The position numbers were made by a program, and so were the translations under genes. Positions 56,012-64,000 of a DNA stretch of 64,000 nucleotides are shown piece after piece. The notes beneath the pieces were generated by a model that was not told the DNA's origin, ran no database searches, and was given only the letters and a program-made list of their open reading frames with translations. Origin of the DNA: Paragonimus westermani (Eukaryota; Platyhelminthes; Trematoda; Plagiorchiida; Troglotrematidae). The DNA lies in assembly GCA_008508345.1 (NCBI GenBank), contig QNGE01000105.1:365705-429704 (forward strand). The letters run 5' to 3'. Positions within the stretch are counted from its first letter, which is position 1. Each line of letters starts with the position of its first letter.

Positions 56012-57313
56012 TTAGATACGGCGGACGTTCACGTAATCTGCGAATCGCACTGGCCTCCGCAAATCTCGCCCACGTCTGCTCTGGGGGCTTGGCCCCGTCG
56101 AGGCAGGCGGAGTCGCGAATGAAACCGAATCTGTACCAACTCTAGGTGATGTACTGACCGAAGAGGGCGTTGCTGCTCGCGAATCAGTTTCCTTATCGAG
56201 TACCTCTATAAAAGCTGGCTTCAGTCTATCGATAGAGGTCACCTCGCGTTCACCATTGCGTTCCAACAGGAAAGTCTTAGCATAGCGTGCGAGTACGCGG
56301 AACGGTCCGGTATACGGCGGGTACAAAAGTCGTCGAGGAGAAACCGCACGAACCAAAACATGAGACCAAGTTGACAGACGAGGATGCACGTGCGTTGGCG
56401 TCGTCTGTTCTCTCGGTGGAAGTGGTCGGAGTCGCCTCATGTGTTTGGCTAACCGCTAGCCGTAATCCGCGAAGTTGATAGTTCCCGTTGCGCGTGGGGC
56501 AACCAACTCGCCGGGTAAACGTGATAAGCACCCATACACTAACTGAGCGCGGGTGGTATGCAGGTCTGCCTTCAGCGTGTTACGGATACCTAACAAGACT
56601 AGTGAAAAAACCTCGTGCCATGAGGGGTTGTTGCCAGCGGATAGTGAACTTTTCAATTGACGATGAAAACGCTCAACCAACCCGTTGGCTGCCGGGTGGT
56701 AAGCTGTTGTGCGAATTCTAATACAGCCTGGTGTGTTAAGGTCTGGAGTAAAGACCAAGTCAAAATGTGACCCGCGATCGGTGGTCACTACAGCAGGGCA
56801 ACCAAACTGAGCGACCCAACGCTCAAAGAATGCCCGTGCGACGGTTTCCGACGAGCAATTCGGAATTAGTTTAGCCTCTGGTCANAAGAATGCCCGTGCG
56901 ACGGTTTCCGACGAGCAATTCGGAATTAGTTTAGCCTCTGGTCAACGTGTAAACTTGTCTACGCATGTCAAGATATAAGTGTATCCATCAGAGGGTGGCA
57001 GGGGTCCGACCAGGTCGACATTCACATGATAGAAACGCTCATCGGAGGCTGCAAAACTTTCAGCTGGGGTGCGCGTGTGACGATGGATCTTATACCGCTG
57101 GCAATGTATGCATGCTTCCGCCCATGTGCGGACGTCGCAATTGACGTTGCGCCAGACGAAGCGCTGCGTGACCATTTTGACTGTTGAACGTATGTCAGAG
57201 TAAGACATGTTGTACAACGCATCGAAAATCCGGCGGCGGAAGGCCAATGGAATAATCGGACGAGGGATGTGTTTTGAAGTGTCACAAATAATCATACCTC
57301 CGGAGGAATTCAT
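56012..57313 (-). pseudogene. pol: Gypsy integrase (CsRn1-like), broken
   Basis: Minus strand, N to C: a zinc-binding region at 57313-57030 with the two Cys in EACIHCQRYK, but the His positions read as Tyr (LYNMSYSDIR); the catalytic core with HVNVDLVGPLPPSDGYTYIL (first Asp) to 56942, where a W codon became TGA; after a 59-bp artefactual duplication, TTDRGSHFDL (second Asp) and TTAYHPAANGLVERFHRQLK (Glu) at 56788-56456; then the C-terminal module PYTGPFRVLARYAKTFLLER and SIDRLKPAF at 56440-56200. Core D, D and E are kept, but stops and frameshifts break it. The GPF and SIDRLKPA motifs fit the CsRn1/flatworm gypsy group. Confidence 0.9.
56826..56944. repeat. Exact 59-bp duplication around a single N (56885)
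   Basis: 56826-56884 and 56886-56944 are identical, separated only by N. Removing one unit plus N (60 bases) restores a continuous integrase frame. This is what unmerged overlapping contig ends produce. Confidence 0.95.
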
Positions 57314-58758
57314 GGGAACTGGACAGGCGGAGTTGTTCTACCTCCGGGTCGTTGTCCTGTGCGGCTGCGATTGCCACAAGCTCTACTGGGCTTTCTGTCG
57401 TGCTCAATGCAGTATTAATGCGCAAGAGAGTATCGGCAACTGGGTTCACAATACCTGGAATATGACGAATATCGGCCGTGACCTGAGCGATATAATCCAG
57501 GTGTCTGGTATCTCTGAGGGAATACTTGTCCGTTGTCGAGCGTAACACGTACGTTAGCGGCTCATGGTCTGTGATTACGATAAGGTCCCTGCCTTCAAGG
57601 ACATGTCGAAAATGGCGGATGCTGAAACATACCGCTAACAGCCCCTTCCCAAAAGCACTATGCCGCGACTCAGTCGGTTGTAACCGTTTAGAGGAGAAGG
57701 TTAGTGGGCACCAGTGGGCACCGAGTTGCTGCTGCAGCCACGTCTGATGCATCCACGCTTAGTGCCAAGGGAGAAGACGTATGATGATGCGACAGCGATG
57801 CTATATTGGCGATAGTCCTTTTTAAATCAATGAAGGCCATTTTTGCGGCCGTTGGGAATAAGAGTGAATGTGCCTTACCTCTGAGTAGGTCGGTGAGCGG
57901 TTGCATTAGACGGGCCCGGTTAGGGATGAAACGACGGCAAAAATTCACTGAAACATCGAAACGGCAAAGTTGTTTGAACGATGTGGGCTCCGGGTAGCCC
58001 ACTATTGTCTGTACTTTGTTGAGGAGAGGTTCGATCATGCTCGCGGATATACTGTGACCTAGGAAGGCTACGCGGGACGCTCCGAAAGAGCATTTAGCTA
58101 GGTGTATTGTCACCTCATGATGCGACAACCGGGTGAATAATGAACGCAAGTGTACGCAATGTTCCTTCTGCGATGAGCTAGCCACCAAGGCATCATCTAA
58201 GTGCGGATAAACACCGTCCAGTCCACGACACACGTCGTGAATAAAACGTTGGAAAGTCTGAGCGGCGTTGCCCAGACCAAACGGCATGCGTAAGAAATTG
58301 AAAAGTCCGAACGGTGTTATGACTGCCGTCTTTGGGACATCTTCGGGGGCTACAGGAACCTGGTTGTAAGCGCGCACTAGGTCAATTTTTGTGAATATCT
58401 GTTTCCCCGACGTGTTTGCCGTCAAGTCCTGAATGTGAGGAATTGGATACCGATCGGGATTGGTTGCGTTGTTCAACGCCCGATAGTCGCCGCACGGGCG
58501 CCAGTCGTTATCAGTCTTTTTAGGCACCATGTGCAATGGCGAAGCCCACGGACTATTGGACGGACGGATAATGCCGAGTTGGATCATATACTCAAATTCG
58601 GCTCGGGCAATTTTGAGCTTATCGTGAGCTAAGCGACGTGGACGACTTCGAACTGGCGACGCTCGCGTGACAATGTGATGCGGGACGTCGGTTGTTACGG
58701 CCGGTCGTTCGTTAGCTGGGTGGATCAGTTGAGAAGACTTCGGATAAAATTTTCCCAT
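57282..58758 (-). pseudogene. pol: Gypsy reverse transcriptase and RNase H
   Basis: Minus strand 58758-57688 is open for 356 codons: [71 protein letters not shown] and the catalytic block [11 protein letters not shown] (Asp-Asp kept, first Tyr changed to His); then the connection and the RNase H start [10 protein letters not shown] ~10-bp tandem duplication (GTGGGCACCA twice, near 57710) shifts the frame; RNase H resumes in 57752-57282 with [20 protein letters not shown] and VITDHEPLTYVL. These are typical Ty3/gypsy domains of normal length. RT copies RNA into cDNA; RNase H removes the template. Confidence 0.95.
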
Positions 58759-59385
58759 AAGGCTCGCAAACTAGGGGATTGGCTAGCATAGGACCGATCA
58801 CAGCCACGTGCGACGGCCTGCCCCGAACGTTTACTTTTGTCAAGGTATCGATCAGATGCGATCGACGTGCGTCGACCAGTAAATCGAAATGTCGGAGGAG
58901 GTCGATACCAACGATAATGAAAGGAATATCGGTCACAAGAAAAACCCAGGGTAAATCGCGTCAAAGACCGAAACGTCGTCTCCGTATGTGCCTATGACGT
59001 GTCTGACCACTTGAACTTGCCATTTGTTTTGTTCGCTTTGCCATGACAACTCTGTTTCATATAAATGTTATGTATTTGACCTAATGATGAATAACCCAAA
59101 ACGAGCTTGTTCGCTACACCATTTTTCTGATGAGTACTTTGGGGATTTTTAACCGCCGAAATTTAGCTTCAACAGCCAACAACCGAAGATTCTAGTGGGC
59201 GTATCGTTCGCAGCTCGAAGAGTAGTGCCGGATTCTGATCGCGCACCCATTACTGAATGCGGGATGACACCAACCTCCGCTCCTGTGTCGATTAAAAAAA
59301 AAGCATTTTGGAGGTTAAATCCCTCAAACAAAAATGACGACTGCTGTTTGACTGACTTGTGGCTGTCGTCGTTAGAACACACTGG
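58712..59385 (-). pseudogene. pol: Gypsy aspartic protease, split by an insertion
   Basis: Minus strand: FFLIDTGAEVGVIPHSV (active site D-T-G-A) with GTTLRAANDTPTRIFG at 59382-59149; the coding is then broken and resumes at about 58965 with WVFLVTDIPFIIVGIDLLRH and FDLLVD, the second half of the protease fold. The ~165 bp between (58985-59150) does not code and matches repeat R5, so an insertion split the protease. Confidence 0.9.
58985..59150 (+). repeat. Repeat R5-like insertion inside gypsy protease
   Basis: Shares CATATAAATG-T-TGTATTT, CCT-ATGATGAA and AAAACGAGCTTGT with 54135-54190. Its ends coincide with the break in the protease reading, so it inserted after the gypsy element. Confidence 0.65.
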
Positions 59386-59419
59386 CCTGCTATTTTAAAG
59401 GTTTGTTAGCACGACGGCT

Positions 59420-60258
59420 ACATGGCGATCGGCATCGTCTTGCGTTTTCGCCATACGTCTCATGACACCAACAAACTGCCGACTTTTAGTCCGGGCGATG
59501 ATCGGGCACGCGTTGGAGGAATTCTAGACGGCGACCTATTACGTTATTACGTTGAATGCTGGCACGAAGATCAGCCAGTTCACGCCGCAACTGAGCTATC
59601 TCGGCGTTTGTTTATAAAGGGTCGCATTCACGGCATTCCGATGCTTTCCGCAGGCTTGCTACTTCGGCCTCCTTCGTGGCCAACAAATGGTCCGCCGGAC
59701 TGTTGGAGTTAGCTGTTTGCCCAACTACTGCTGGCTGCCCTGTGCCTCAGAAACGCTCATGTACTGCGTCGGTCGAAACCGCTAGGTCACTTAACGAACG
59801 TGAGGGTAACACGGAAAGTAGCCCCTGTGTGTACTCAGACAGTCTTTGCATCCGCAACTCTTAAAAAGCGACTCAGGCAACTGTGATTTGCCTGCTACAT
59901 GTATCTCCCGAAGAAGAACCGACGGCTTCTTGTCCCCTAACTGTAGCCGTTGGAACGGTTGTTCCAAACGCATTTTATCAGGTGGCTGCGTTTCTTTATG
60001 AATCGTTTGCTTAGCGAACTCATAACGATAGGTTGTCGACCCTAATAAGGTATCACTAATCAGGTTCAGTATATCTTGGGGAAGACGCGGTATAAACTGC
60101 GAGAACTCGTCCGAGTCATTTGTTATGCGCCGGTTGCCGAACTCTATTTCCAGCACAGTGAAACACAGCTCTGAGTCGGGATCCCCGGAAGCGGGAACAG
60201 CTAGAGTGATCAACGATGCGGAAGACGAGAATTCGGACTTGACCTCTTTAGTGTTCAT
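59420..60258 (-). pseudogene. gag: Gypsy Gag
   Basis: ATG at 60258 (minus) begins MNTKEVKSEF, 255 bases inside the 5' LTR. The capsid-like region has FTVLEIEFGNRRITNDSDEF, IPRLPQDILNLISDTLL and LQLGDKKPSVLLREI. This is the L-P-x-x-V/I and 'L-G-D-x-x-P-S-x-L-L-R' pattern of CsRn1/Kamikaze-type Gag. The frame shifts near 59865 and continues poorly to about 59420. I do not find a zinc knuckle; CsRn1-type Gag uses an unusual CHCC motif, which may be lost here. Confidence 0.8.
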
Positions 60259-60512
60259 AGCGACCGAGCAAATGAAAACGGATATATAAATACATATATA
60301 TGCGTTGTATATACAATATGCACACCCAGGAAGTAATGAGGGGAGAGAAAAAATGAACGCGGGTATACACTGATATATATTCTAAACATGCTAACCAATT
60401 TGTGGAGTTCAGACGGGCTATGGCCGGTCAGTTACAAACAACGCGACGAGTACACAAGAAATACCTTGCCGACACGTTAAATCGACGAGAGCAAGCGAAG
60501 AGCGAGATGAAA

Positions 60513-60685
60513 CGTTAGTACAGCTAAACGTCAAGCGAGCAGGCACCGGAGCAGAAACGTTCGAGTGCGCGGGTGACATGCCGGTAAACATACCCGTTCA
60601 AACAAATGTTTGAGCGCATACAAAATGTGGGGAGGAGAAAGAGTACAAACGCTAACCGCAACTTCAGCGCAGTTAGCAAAAAACA
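60513..60685 (-). repeat. 5' LTR of reverse-strand gypsy element (173 bp)
   Basis: Partner of 55283-55455. High similarity implies a more recent insertion than the element at 8922. Between it and gag lie about 250 bp with TATATA-rich sequence (60280-60300). Confidence 0.85.
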
Positions 60686-60829
60686 AGTAAATAATATATA
60701 TTTCCCAACGCATATTTTGGAAGCACGCTTGGTTATGCGCGATCACTGTGGATATTTGCAAACCATACATAAACGAATAATTCAACAGTAGCACAAACGT
60801 GAAGTTTCTTGCAAGAATTACGTGGTCAA

Positions 60830-61187
60830 AGAGAAAACGACTGTAGTTTATGGAACTTCCACGCACGCAACAGAGAAATAGATAGTTCGCTCATTTCACC
60901 GATTCAGTCTAAAAATATGGGATGTTACACTAATTCACTGTTTACAAGGTTGTGGGATGAGAGATTTTTCAAATATTTCAAGGTCACTCCGGGAGGGTGT
61001 CCAAACGCACTTTCGGAATATTTTGCTGTTGGGGAATAAAATTGGCGTCCGAAAATTGTTAAGATAGATCGGCTTTGGCGAGGCATGGCGGAAAATCCCA
61101 AAATCAAGCGAACGAATGGGCAGATTTCAACGCAGCATTTCGTCGATTGCTCGAAAACGTCACAAAGTTGAACATCTCGTGAACCGT
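60830..61187 (+). repeat. Dispersed repeat R5, copy 2
   Basis: Direct homologue of parts of 53846-54560. It lies immediately upstream of the BEL/Pao gag and contains the left arm of the hairpin, so it could be a BEL/Pao LTR. This is inference, since the other LTR is outside the window. Confidence 0.6.
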
Positions 61188-61298
61188 TCAGCTTAGACGA
61201 AGTTCACAAGATGTTCAACTTTGTGAAGTTTTCGAGCAATTGACGAAATGATGCGTTGAAATCTGCCCATTCGTTCGCTTGATTTTGGGATTTTCCGC
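61088..61298. repeat. Near-perfect hairpin, 97-bp arms, 17-bp loop
   Basis: 61088-61184 and 61202-61298 are inverted copies with only four mismatches in 97 bases, for example GCGGAAAATCCCAAAATCAA on each strand. The loop (CGTTCAGCTTAGACGAA) continues the R5 homology with copy 1 (54540-54556), but the second arm is absent from copy 1. It therefore arose by local inverted duplication in this copy. Confidence 0.95.
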
Positions 61299-61310
61299 TA
61301 CAAGCAAAAT

Positions 61311-62472
61311 TTGGTGATGGTCGATAGCATTATTGAAGAAGAATTGCGTCTAAAGTTGGAGGAGCTAAGGTTTGTGAGGGCACAACTAGAATTTCGCAAG
61401 AGGTTGAAGGAAAGGTCTGATTTTGGTAAGACTGAGGAGCCAACGGAGAGGGTGGATGCAAGCGGCATCCCATCTGGCTCGTCATGTAGACATACTTACG
61501 GGTTCTAAGGGAGCTCCATGTAGTAGTATGTGCGCAATTCAGCTATCAGCGTGAGCTTGAAAAAAATCAAGCTAGAACCCTTTGAAGGGTCGCCCTTAAA
61601 ATTCCATAGCTTCATGTAAAATTTTGAACTCAACGTGACTAACGGGTTGAGTGAAAAAGGACAAATTTCCTTGCCTTATTTATTATTGTAAGGGTCGAGC
61701 TAAGGCAGCTATCGAACGTTGCGTATTGCTGCATATCAGAGGAGGATTTGCTGAGGCGACCGGACTAATGAGATGACGATTTGGAATGCCGCGTGAGATT
61801 ATTCAGGCTATCACCAAGGACGTGTTTAACGGTCCGAGGCTTGTCATAAGAGACACCGAGGGTCTTCAACGTTTAGCCACTCAGATGAAGGGTTGTCAGT
61901 TGACGCTGTTCCAACTGAACCACTCGTCTGAGTTAAGTTGTTCAACCAACCTTCTGTGTATCGTTGATAGACTTCCTCGCCCATTGCAAGAGAAGTGGGC
62001 GGAGGCGGCTTACTCTGTTATAAACACTGGCCGGGAGCCTTCTTTCAACGACTTACTTGAGTCTATAGAGAGACGGTTCTCGATTTCTAGTAACCTATAT
62101 GGTAAACTCATCGCCCGTTCAGTCCAGGACCGCATCAGTGGAAAGGAGACCGCGCGCTTCCACGAGGATACTCAACGGCGGTCGCGTGTGTCAACCGTCA
62201 TCAGATTGGTAAATAAGCCACACCAATGCGCAGTATGTGGTGACCATCATGATTTGCCGACATGCCGGCGATTTGAAAGCATGTCATTAGAAGGAAGACG
62301 CGATGTTCTGAGAAAGTGTAAACGATGCTTCGTTTGTCTACTGCCAAACCACACAGCCAAGTTTTGCAGAATCCGTATACAGTGTTCACGGCCCCTATGT
62401 CGAGGGCGACATCATACCCTGAGGCATGCAGACCCGGCGCCTTCTAGAACTGAGGTCGAAGTGAAGGAGTAG
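61311..62472 (+). pseudogene. gag: BEL/Pao Gag
   Basis: Start peptide MVMVDSIIEEELRLKLEELR (61311-61508), a charged coiled-coil-like N-terminus. After frame breaks: IKLEPFEGSPLKFHSFM near 61570, then CKGRAKAAIERCVLLHIRGG near 61690. From 61786 a 228-codon open frame runs MPREIIQAITKDVFNGPRLV to a Cys/His-rich end: CAVCGDHHDLPTCRRF, CKRCFVCLLPNHTAKFC and CSRPLCRGRHHTLRH. This DUF1759-type capsid with BEL-specific zinc region identifies the family. It packages element RNA. Confidence 0.9.
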
Positions 62473-62880
62473 AGCTGCGGAGCCACCTCTTTGCATGAGA
62501 GAGGGGTTCATCCAGGTTTCGTGCCTGCCAGATTAATTGGTGCGTTCGGGACGGTTAAAACGTATGCTCTTCCAGATAACGGGCCCGATACCACACTCGT
62601 AGATGAGATTTAGCCGAGTGACTTGGACTGCCAACATGTAACCGAAATCTTAGCATCCGTACACTGAATGAGACGGCTACTATCGAGTGCCAAGAGCTGA
62701 GTTTGGAAGTCGAATCTTTAAATGATGGAAGTAGGATCAAGGTCGACAAGGCCTTTACTAACAAGGGTCTTCCGGTTGAACGGGTAGAAACCATATCCGA
62801 GGATGAAGTTCAGCGGTGGCTCCATTCGGCCGGTCTGCCCATCACCTCTTTAAGGTAAGGTAAAGTCGGGCTACTAGTAG
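62473..62880 (+). pseudogene. pol: BEL/Pao protease region
   Basis: In broken frames: GTVKTYALPDNGPDTTLVDE (62545-62610), the BEL/Pao aspartic protease active-site region (D-N/S-G), then VERVETISEDEVQRWLHSAG near 62780. The active-site Asp is present; downstream stops break the domain. Confidence 0.75.
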
Positions 62881-64000
62881 GTTGCATCGTGCCGGAAGCA
62901 CAATTAGTAATAGATCAGCGGGCTGGAAGTAGGCGTCAGCCATACGCTGTAAAAACCATCTTGGGCTGGACCTTGCGAGGTCCCGTGTCACTCTCAGCAA
63001 ACAGCAGGGCTTACGTTTATTGCTTAAGGGGTGCTGAGTTAGCACGATTGGTTCAGAGTTTCTCGAGCGCGGACTTTCCGAAGAGGTGGTTCATCCCCGT
63101 GATGATCAGCGAACTGAGCGTATCGTAGAGTCCACAGTTGCGTTCAAAGACAGTCGGTATGAGATCAGCTTGCTGTGGTGGTTTGACAGTGTAAACCTTC
63201 CCGATAACCAGTGGTTGGCTCAGAAATGTCTAGATTTATTAGGTGTGAGACTTTCTCACGATGCTGAATTTGCACGTAAATACAGCGAGATTATCAAGGC
63301 GCACGTGTCCAGAGGTTATATATCCAGAGTTGACAGCAGTGAGGATAAGACCTTTCGTTGATGGTACTCGCCTCACCACCTGGTGTTGAATTCGAATAAA
63401 CCTGGGAAGGTGCGGATAGTATTCTATTGCGCAGCGAAATACAAGGACACCTCTTTGAACAAAGTGCTGCTGCAGGGGCCAGTTCTGACGAACGACCTAG
63501 TGGGTGTGCTCTTACGGTTCCGAAAGGGTTTAGTAGCTTTGTTCTCAGACAGAGGAAATGTTTTTGGAGGTGAAGGTCCCTGAAAGGGACCGGTGGGCAT
63601 TGAGCTTTCTTTCGTGGAGTAATGAACCAATGTCTGGCTCACCGGACACGTATGAGATTATGGTCCATCTTTACGGGTCTACTTCTTCTCCCGTCTGCGC
63701 ATCATATGCGCTCAGGAAGACTGAAATTGATAATTGACATCGGTTTCGAAAGCTGGCTAGCCAAACTATGTTTGGGAACTTTTACATTGAAGACTGCTTG
63801 GTATCAGTGGATGCTCTTGAAGATGCCAGATGTGTAGCGTCTGATTTGCGCGAAATGCTTCTCCTGGGTAAATTTGAATTAGTAAAGTGGAAGTCCAACA
63901 TAGCAGAAGCGCTGTGGGATATACCACCGAATGAAATGGGATCTGTATCGGCAGCACTGGGCCTAGGTGATCACAATCACCAGAAGGCCCTTGGGGTCCA
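62881..64000 (+). pseudogene. pol: BEL/Pao reverse transcriptase, cut by window end
   Basis: GCIVPEAQLVIDQRAGSRRQ and AVKTILGWTLRGPVS (62885-62990) are the BEL linker before RT. Then WWFDSVNLPDNQWLAQKCL, GYISRVDSSEDKTFR, a TGA (63359-63361) and [40 protein letters not shown]; a +1 frameshift near 63550; HLYGSTSSPVCASYALRK; and the catalytic block FYIEDCLVSVDALEDAR at 63780-63830, where BEL/Pao has F-Y-V-D-D. The first catalytic Asp is Glu. It continues with LLLGKFELVKWKSNIAEAL past the window edge. Confidence 0.92.

Noticed and set aside
56287..57747. Plus-strand open frames within the gypsy element
   Set aside because: Antisense to integrase and RNase H.
1..64000. CRISPR array, operon or phage structure
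   Set aside because: No regularly spaced direct repeats, no bacterial gene order and only eukaryotic retroelements and SINEs.

Overview
This window is eukaryotic repeat-rich DNA and most likely comes from a flatworm, probably a trematode (fluke). The evidence is the mix of elements: a tRNA-type SINE carrying a hammerhead ribozyme (the architecture of the schistosome Sm-alpha SINE), Penelope-like elements with a GIY-YIG endonuclease, a gypsy element resembling the CsRn1 group, a BEL/Pao element, and two EN+RT LINE families. I found no convincing host protein-coding gene, no rRNA or true tRNA gene, and nothing bacterial. All coding-like regions I recognise are transposon relics with stops, frameshifts or changed catalytic residues. 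Species assignment is inference.

Layout. 1-2776: interval bounded by ~120-bp inverted repeats. 4.6-5.0 kb: two decayed SINEs. 5.7-8.3 kb: DDE transposase tail and a reverse-strand Penelope-like element. 8,917-11,413: a gypsy element with matching LTRs, primer site, purine tract and a perfect 5-bp target duplication, interrupted by an 860-bp N gap. 14.3-16.7 kb: SINE cluster including a head-to-head pair. 17.2-17.5 kb: 173-bp tandem duplication. 18.0-18.9 kb: LINE-A fragment (reverse). 20.4 and 38.5 kb: two copies of an unassigned ~370-bp repeat. 22.55 kb: a MITE. 26.05-26.9 kb: dead Tc1/mariner-type transposase. 28.1-30.1 kb: best SINE/ribozyme copy followed by a LINE-A copy. 31.7, 37.8 and 46.2 kb: three copies of a ~310-bp repeat with a palindrome at one end. 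36.4 and 40.9-42.1 kb: Penelope-like fragments, the second with a 216-bp inverted duplication. 44.0-46.15 kb: LINE-B with EN and RT domains. 48.8-51.0 kb: LINE-A copy (reverse). 55.28-60.69 kb: reverse-strand gypsy element with gag, PR, RT, RNase H and INT remnants between 173-bp LTRs. 61.09-61.30 kb: near-perfect 97-bp-arm hairpin. 61.3-64.0 kb: BEL/Pao gag-PR-RT running off the window edge.

How it fits together. The most interesting system is the non-autonomous SINE: pol III A and B boxes at tRNA-like spacing, followed directly by a compact type I hammerhead ribozyme. It is present in about a dozen copies at different stages of decay; one copy looks catalytically complete and one shows a paired change in stem II. 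The autonomous elements around it (LINE-A, LINE-B, Penelope-like) are candidate sources of the reverse transcriptase that spread it, but I could not match a shared tail. Long gene-free stretches are listed as such. Three single-N joins and one large gap mark assembly weak points.
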